A stretch of DNA of 64,000 nucleotides from Polytrichum commune (lineage: Eukaryota > Streptophyta > Polytrichopsida > Polytrichales > Polytrichaceae), in contig OX485805.1 of the NCBI GenBank assembly GCA_950295325.1, positions 7,936,501 through 8,000,500 on the forward strand, written 5' to 3'. Both the position numbers and the translations under genes were made by a program. Below are positions 58,330 to 64,000 of the stretch, in pieces; the stretch's first letter is position 1; each line of letters opens with the position of its first letter. The notes under the pieces are model-generated. The model saw only the letters and a program-made list of their open reading frames with translations, was not told the origin of the DNA and did not search any database.

Positions 58330-59190
58330 CTTTTTTTACATTGGAATAATACAAGCATGAATGCACACGTGACACCAATATTGAGAACTTTCAAACTTTG
58401 TATATTACGAATGCTTTACAACTCCATCACAATATTGTGATTGCTATGAGCTTGAACCACCCAACCGCATGAGAGATCAAAGGTGATCCTCACTCCTCCC
58501 CTGAGTCTTTTTTTAATACCCAAAGGCAATCCTAGTCTATCCATCTTTATCCATATTATATAAGATATATATTTTAGAAGTATGGAATCTTATTAAATTT
58601 AGAGTGAAGTTTCCTTAACTATATACATAGATCATTTCACCGCATGGTATTTTTCTTATCTTTTGGCTCAATCACAATCATCTAGTTGGAACTATCTAAT
58701 TCCAACTTGATGCATTTATCATTCTTCTAATTCGAATTGTTTAAGTGCGACGTGATCCAACCATCCATTCTTCTAGTTGGAGATGTTTAACTACAACTTG
58801 GTTCATTCATTCATCCATTCTTAGACAATTCCAACTATATTTATTTATTGAGAGTTGTCTAGCTCCAATGAATAAAATCCATTCGTTGGGAGTTGTCTAA
58901 CTCCAATACAAAGATCTCCCAGAGGAGGGTGTCTAATTCCTAGTTGGAGTTATCTAACTTCAACACAAAGATCTTGGATAAGGAGGTGTCCAACTCCCAT
59001 GCATAATTCTTTCATGGGTTGTCTAGCCCTTGTGCACCATTCTCTCTTGAGTTGTCTGTCCCAATTATTTCATTGGAGTTGTCTGACTCCAAACACCATA
59101 TGCTTGCATGCTAAGTACATCAAAGTGTGGTCAGTCTTTCTTCCTTGCATCATCCAACATTAGATATTTTAATCCAGGTTTATCACAACA
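58330..59190 (-). mobile_element. Solo-LTR-like element B, inverted relative of element A
   Basis: The reverse complement aligns with 55395-56164 throughout: AAGAAAGACT, TACTTAGCATG, AATGGTGCACAAGGGCTAGA, AAGATCTTTGT, TAATATACAAAGTT and GAACGT.ACA. The two copies are clearly diverged (perhaps 75-80% by eye), so they are not a recent pair. They face opposite directions and so are not the two LTRs of one element. Confidence 0.55.
58683..59096. repeat. Hairpin array in element B
   Basis: Same units as 55493-55858 on the other strand with GTCT loops: AGTTGGAA...TTCCAACT, TTGGAGT-TGTCTG-ACTCCAA, GAGTT-GTCT-AACTC. Some units differ from copy A in both arms of the stem. Confidence 0.65.
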
Positions 59191-60769
59191 TTCAATTCCA
59201 ATTGATGTATGAGCACTTGGACAACCACAAGGAGCTCATAAAACCCCATGTACACAATGAATTGATTACAAAGAAAGAAAAGACAACTATGATGTTGCCA
59301 CTAGCATGAATAATGGTGTTGCTTCATTTTTAAAGTTGGTCTAAGTTTATATGTAATCCCAAAACGGGGTTTACAAGAATGAGAGGGTCGCCAACGACTA
59401 CACTAAATATTGTCTATGGTGTCACCAACACTAAATGTAAACCTTACATTGTTTGTCATTTTTTTGGATACTATAGATTTACAATGTTGAAATTTCCATC
59501 ACTTAATAAGTGATGGAAACATCAAAATTTCAATCATTCATGACATTAATTCATTACAAGATTGTTAGGATGCAAAATATATCAAAAGTGCATGAACTAT
59601 GTAAAATTGAATTGGGATCACGATATTTGTAAACTTATTCATAAGAAGTGTCATTAGAAAAGTCATCAAAGTGACGTAAAATATCATATGACATTATACA
59701 CTATCTAGTGTATTACCTCCTTTCGAAGGTGAACACATTGAATGGGTACTAACAAGTTGGCTGCACCTATTACCCCCAAGAGTAAGCCCTTATGTTCCCA
59801 TATGGTTAGTTGAAAATATTTGGTTCACCCAAACACCCTCCCACTCTGATTGGGTGGATCATAGGTGCTAGGATGCACCATAAATCAAGCACTGAGAAGG
59901 TCACTCATTCACGTGCTATTCTAACTTTAGGCAACTTAATGCCAAGTATTCCCATGAGGTCCGGGTTAAGACCTTGGGTTTAAGCCGCCCCTCGTTGATT
60001 GCAAATTTTCTTCCACCTACAAACTTGTTACGTGACCTCAAACACATGAAAAATTAAATGCATTTGTCCTCGCAAATGTTCAACCAATTAGAGAAGTGAA
60101 CCAAAATGGATTGGTGACCATAGGTGTCCATGCTTATAGAGTCTTGTAAGGGCCTCTCTTTAGTTGTTAGTTGTCATAAATTCTTACCTATCTTTCCCGT
60201 TTGCCATACACTTCTTATTGCATGTATCACTTAAGACTTAGGCCAGACCACTACCTTTCTTGCACTCCAAAAATCCAATTTCTCGATATTTGAAGCTTAA
60301 AGCAAACAACATCCTATTTAGACATTGTGACTATCCAAATTGGGGGCATGCCATTGGATATATGAAATGGATGAATGTTGGACCCTTTTGAAAAGCATTT
60401 CATCCGTGGGTTGATGGCCTCCAAACCCCCTTAGCACCAGTTGGAGGTCATCTTTGAGAAGTGAAATAATATTTCGGGGGATTGTTCAAGGCTTATTTCA
60501 TAGAGATGTTTTTGAAAAGTGGATTTAGGTAAACCACATTATTTGTGGTTTCTCCACTAAGCTTATCGTCACGCTCCCAACTAATGAACAACTTTTGGAA
60601 CAAAATTGCCATATTCATAATCAACAACTTTTTTGCACTCACATTATTTGAAGACATGCAAATATATGCGGAGAACACACAAACAAGTAGTGACAAAATT
60701 TGGAGTTCCTAAGCTTTTTTTTTGTGATATTCCAAACACCAAATTCTCTTACTCAGTGAATGATCGTGT
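59191..60769. other. Intergenic region, no gene seen
   Basis: At 59303-59385 there is a fragment of the promoter-arm repeat (compare 45110-45190). Otherwise AT-rich, with no recognised coding sequence. Confidence 0.4.
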
Positions 60770-60777
60770 AGTCCCAT

Positions 60778-61047
60778 CTCGGGGGGTTCACTCCCTCTTG
60801 TATTTTGCATACACGTGCATTCGGGACCTATTTATTGGGGGGCTATTTACCTTGCAGAAAAGATTATAAGGTATGGTATTTTTCAAAATAAAGGTGTGAC
60901 GGTATTTTACATGTAGTCCTTTTTCACTATTTTAAAACCCCCTATAGTATATGTAAGTTTTTTACAAAATTTATCTACAATGAATATATTAGACCCTATT
61001 TTTTTATCGCACGTTGTTCTACGATTTTCGTCAGTGAACCCCCCGAG
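60778..61047. mobile_element. Non-autonomous TIR element with 8-bp target duplication (hAT-like)
   Basis: Perfect 15-bp terminal inverted repeats: CTCGGGGGGTTCACT at 60778 and AGTGAACCCCCCGAG ending at 61047. They are flanked by identical 8-bp direct repeats AGTCCCAT at 60770-60777 and 61048-61055. The element is 270 bp and has no transposase. An 8-bp duplication is typical of hAT elements, although the CTCGGGG terminus is not the usual CAGGG. Decayed relatives appear near 7595 and 10160-10255. Confidence 0.85.
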
Positions 61048-61389
61048 AGTCCCATCCTGCCAATATAAAACAATAAGGTTATCCAAATGTGATGCCTTGC
61101 GATTCTTATGCTGAACTACATGTTTCACAATACAGACAATTGTTCATCTTAGATAAAACATTTGTAGAACATGTAAATTGAACATTTAGACTTTATAATG
61201 TGACATCGTCGAGATTGGATTGAGAGTGGTATGCGGAGTAAAACAATTCTTCAACTTATTTGGGTGCATAGAGTTTCAATACCAATAGGATGGCTCAATT
61301 TTGGAGTTACTTCAATGGTCTTGAACCTTAGGTAAATGTTCATCCATCCACAAGCCAGCCATTGAAAGCAGTTAAGTTTAGCCCTAATT

Positions 61390-63702
61390 TATTTGCAGGA
61401 AACCTCTGGCTATGGCGATGGAGATGGCGTCAGCAGGCGGGGACTGAAGTACTGACCTGCTCCCGGCCTGCCACCTCCTTCAGCCCCCCCTCTACGACAT
61501 CGATTCTCGCACTCTTCATCCACCCGAGTCAACATTCATAGGTCAAAAAAGAGAAAAATCGAGGAAAATTTTATATTCTATGTCGTGCAGGTTTCGCAAT
61601 CTTTTCGGAATCTGGGACACCGAATTTTTGGCGAATTTCTCTGCGAATTTGTTCGAGTTTTCGATTGCTTTAGCGATGCTGTTTCGGCCCTACCTAACGT
61701 GTCGGTTTCCCGGTTACCGTCTCTCTCCCAGTTGCATTTCACTCCCAAGCTCTTCGGCTTCCGCTCCAGTTCTGCTCTCTGGATTGCGCCATTGCCAAGG
61801 TTAACTTATTATTGTGTTGTTCTTGTCTTCCCTTGATCTCTTTCGTGGAGATCACCGCTGCGTAGGAAGCTACCTCCATTCATATAGCCCCCTGAAGAAT
61901 CTTGAGGTATGTCTTGTCTTCATTTCATACCGAGTTTCTGTAAGCTTTCGTTCTTCGTTTTGGGTGCTTTGCTTGAAAGACTTCGTTGATGAATTGCTTC
62001 AATCTGGATTGCGAAACTCGAAGTTCTGATGTGTTTGATGCAACTTGTCTTTGAGCTTGGGTTTGGTCACTTGGGAGGTTTTGGTGGTTTCAGTTGGTCG
62101 CGGATTGGGTCTTGGTTGTTGCGGGAGGGTGTGTTAAGGATTGCATTTTGGAGGATGTGAAATTGACAGGGAAGTTGCATTGTTGTGTATGTGTGTATAT
62201 GTGTAGCTATCCCAAGGCAGGAGCAGTGAATCATTAACCCAAAGTTGACAGTTGGTATTAGGTTAATGGAAAAAGAGAAAGTGCCAGGATGGCACTTGGA
62301 GACTATTGAACGAAGTTTAGCTCAGTGACCCTTGGGCAGTGGTGTTTGAAGGAGTTCTCTCAACATCATTGTATCCTGGAACTTGATGAGACTTTGTGAA
62401 GCTCATGTTTGTTCTTAATTACTGAATCCATACTGTATTATGTGTTATGTTATGTGGGAGACCAGTTGCAAGGGAGAATATGGATTGCGCAGCCATGGAT
62501 GACCAGTTATTCCAAGTATAATGACTGGGACGAGGAGCTGTTGAGTAAAATCATGTAGTGCTGAGCTCAATAGCCATGAGCACTACCAAAGCTGTTGGGT
62601 CTTGTATTGAGCATGAAGTGCAAAGAGGAGACTGGCTGTATGATATTGGTCGGCGGCATAATGTGGACTTGAGGTACTTTGGCTCTGTTACCCTGGAAGG
62701 GTTGTCTTTCTGGTTTAATGTAGTTCTCAGGACTTGAGCAAGGTAATCTGGCCTTAAATAGACCGATTTTAGATGTGCATCCATTTCTCATAGGATATGA
62801 AACATGCAACTACTGCAAGATGATTAACTTACCCAAATTGTCCCCGGAACCATGTTCCTCATAATTTTTGGTGGTCATATGAATGTCTTATTCATTGTCA
62901 AAGTGAAGATTCTCTATCTTATCAAATTATCATAGATGTCCCCCCAACTATATTGACTATTGAGCCTAGAATGGTGAATTGATTTTGAGCACGTAGTTCA
63001 ATCTCTTGTAAACACATGTCTTTCAGGTGTCCGTTCTTAGACCCACATCTAACCACTCACCACTCAAATATAGGTGTCTGTGTAAGATGAAGTAACCAAA
63101 TTAGGCCTGCTTACCTCAGTAGATCAGTTTAATATTTTGGATTGTTTTCATCCATGGCTTGGAAGTAATTCAGGGGCCTAGTGAATGCAAGGAACACTTG
63201 AAAAGGGTCCTGATGTTGTCTTGAAATGTTAGGTGCTTCTCATTAATGACCCTTTTGTTTCTGCATTCTAATTGTTCGTTTTTCATCTACAAGCTAGAAA
63301 GTGACGGTGACTTTTCTTTGGTTGAATTTGCAGGACTCTGTTGATTGCAAATCCCAATTTAAGGAACCCAGATAGTCTACGAGTTGGTAGCCGAATAACA
63401 ATTCCACGTGACAACAACTACATCCCTTCAACAAAGAGTTGGCCATCACCCACACGGATTAAATTAAACCCTGTTTGCAAGGAGCCTTCAAGGACACAGG
63501 CATTTGTCTCATTTTTGAGGCCTGAAATGATAATTCTTAGTAAAACCTTTGTCCTTCTGGGACAGTTCTTGTCTAATAAGAATCGGGAGCACAAAGTGTT
63601 AGAGGGGGACTCACTTGAGTGGTTGGCAGCAAAGTATGGCACCACAGTAAAAGCATTGAAGAAGTTGAATAATATGAAAGATGACATTATCTACTCTGGC
63701 AG
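61390..63702 (+). CDS. LysM-domain protein, 5' part of a gene that runs off the window
   Basis: The one firm exon is 63334-63702, with acceptor AATTTGCAG and donor GGCAG|GTACTT. It encodes the second half of one LysM module (LLIANPNLRNPDSLRVGSRI, then TIPRD) and, after a linker of about 60 residues, most of another (EHKVLEGDSLEWLAAKYGTT, then VKALKKLNNMKDDIIYSG), reading on into an exon beyond the window. LysM modules bind N-acetylglucosamine polymers, but many plant single-chain LysM proteins are of unknown role. The first half of module one must lie on an upstream exon I could not find. A promoter/leader is likely around 61390-61810, where ATG 61580 opens a 74-codon frame with a hydrophobic, Ser-rich sequence and a possible donor CAAG|GTTAAC near 61799. 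This link is tentative. Confidence 0.6.
62812..63115 (+). repeat. Dispersed repeat R1 in an intron of the LysM gene
   Basis: Shares AGATGATTAACTTA, CATAATTTTTGG, CATATGAATGTCTTATTCAT, GTGAAGATTCTC, CTCTTGTAAACACATGTCTT and CACTCAAATATAGGTGTC with the arm at 1-335. It ends about 220 bp before the LysM exon acceptor. Confidence 0.75.
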
Positions 63703-64000
63703 GTACTTTTCTTGTATCTTTCTCTGGGTGTGCTCATTCATTTATTTGCATGTTCATATTGGAAAGCTCCATTTAAAAGCTCACTGATACAGCTTTTGAT
63801 TGAAACTGTTGGACAATGTTAGTGACTACACTCCATTTTGAACTGCGAACTCCAATGTTCTTGTCCTTTTGTATTTTTATCAGCAAGGAATGCCTGAAGT
63901 TCTTTTAGGACCTAGGAGGACCCAAATGGGATTGCTCTCTTTTGGATTAGGTTCAAGCGCTCATTAGAGATTTTGAGTAATGTATATTGTTGGCACTGAA

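Noticed and set aside
55395-59190. Elements A and B as the two LTRs of one element
   Set aside because: They face in opposite directions and are too diverged. No gag/pol lies between them.
63418-63687. 89-codon minus-strand frame
   Set aside because: Antisense of the LysM exon.

Overview
The window looks like nuclear DNA of a land plant. It is AT-rich, its genes have GT-AG introns, and gene islands sit in a sea of LINE, Ty1/Copia, solo-LTR and small inverted-repeat elements. The protein families are plant-typical: a plant-type B3 nuclear protein, CDC48C, and V-ATPase subunit B. Long, repeat-filled introns and rather divergent N-termini would fit a fern or another large-genome plant, but the sequence alone does not fix the species.

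Region by region. 1-28 kb has no recognisable intact host gene. It holds a fold-back element, a 5'-truncated LINE, a decayed Copia element with a solo LTR nested in it, a tandem-repeat block, a decayed element with an RNase H domain, and two MITEs. 28.5-33.7 kb is an apparently complete CDC48C/NVL-like AAA-ATPase gene on the minus strand (11 coding exons, 759 aa as I splice it), with an upstream ORF in its leader. 36-46.4 kb is the most striking part. A B3-domain gene (minus) and a FAM32A-like gene (plus) diverge from a large inverted repeat. Its two 1.3-kb arms each appear to carry a promoter, a non-coding first exon and a splice donor, one for each gene. 48.7-53.7 kb is a complete vacuolar H+-ATPase subunit B gene on the minus strand (14 coding exons, 487 aa). 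55-59.2 kb carries two oppositely oriented LTR-like elements that contain an array of small hairpins with AGAC loops. 60.8-61.05 kb is a textbook 270-bp TIR element with an 8-bp target duplication. From 61.4 kb to the window edge lies the 5' part of a LysM-domain gene on the plus strand.

The host genes are housekeeping or regulatory and do not form a pathway: ribosome biogenesis/AAA unfoldase, chromatin-associated B3 protein, small nuclear FAM32A protein, proton pump subunit, LysM protein. The mobile layer matters for them. One repeat family (called R1 here) lies in the last intron of the CDC48C gene and in the LysM gene, and the shared promoter arms contain segments that recur elsewhere in the window.

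Exon boundaries were worked out by hand from splice signals, reading frame and family conservation. Repeat identities are estimates by eye.
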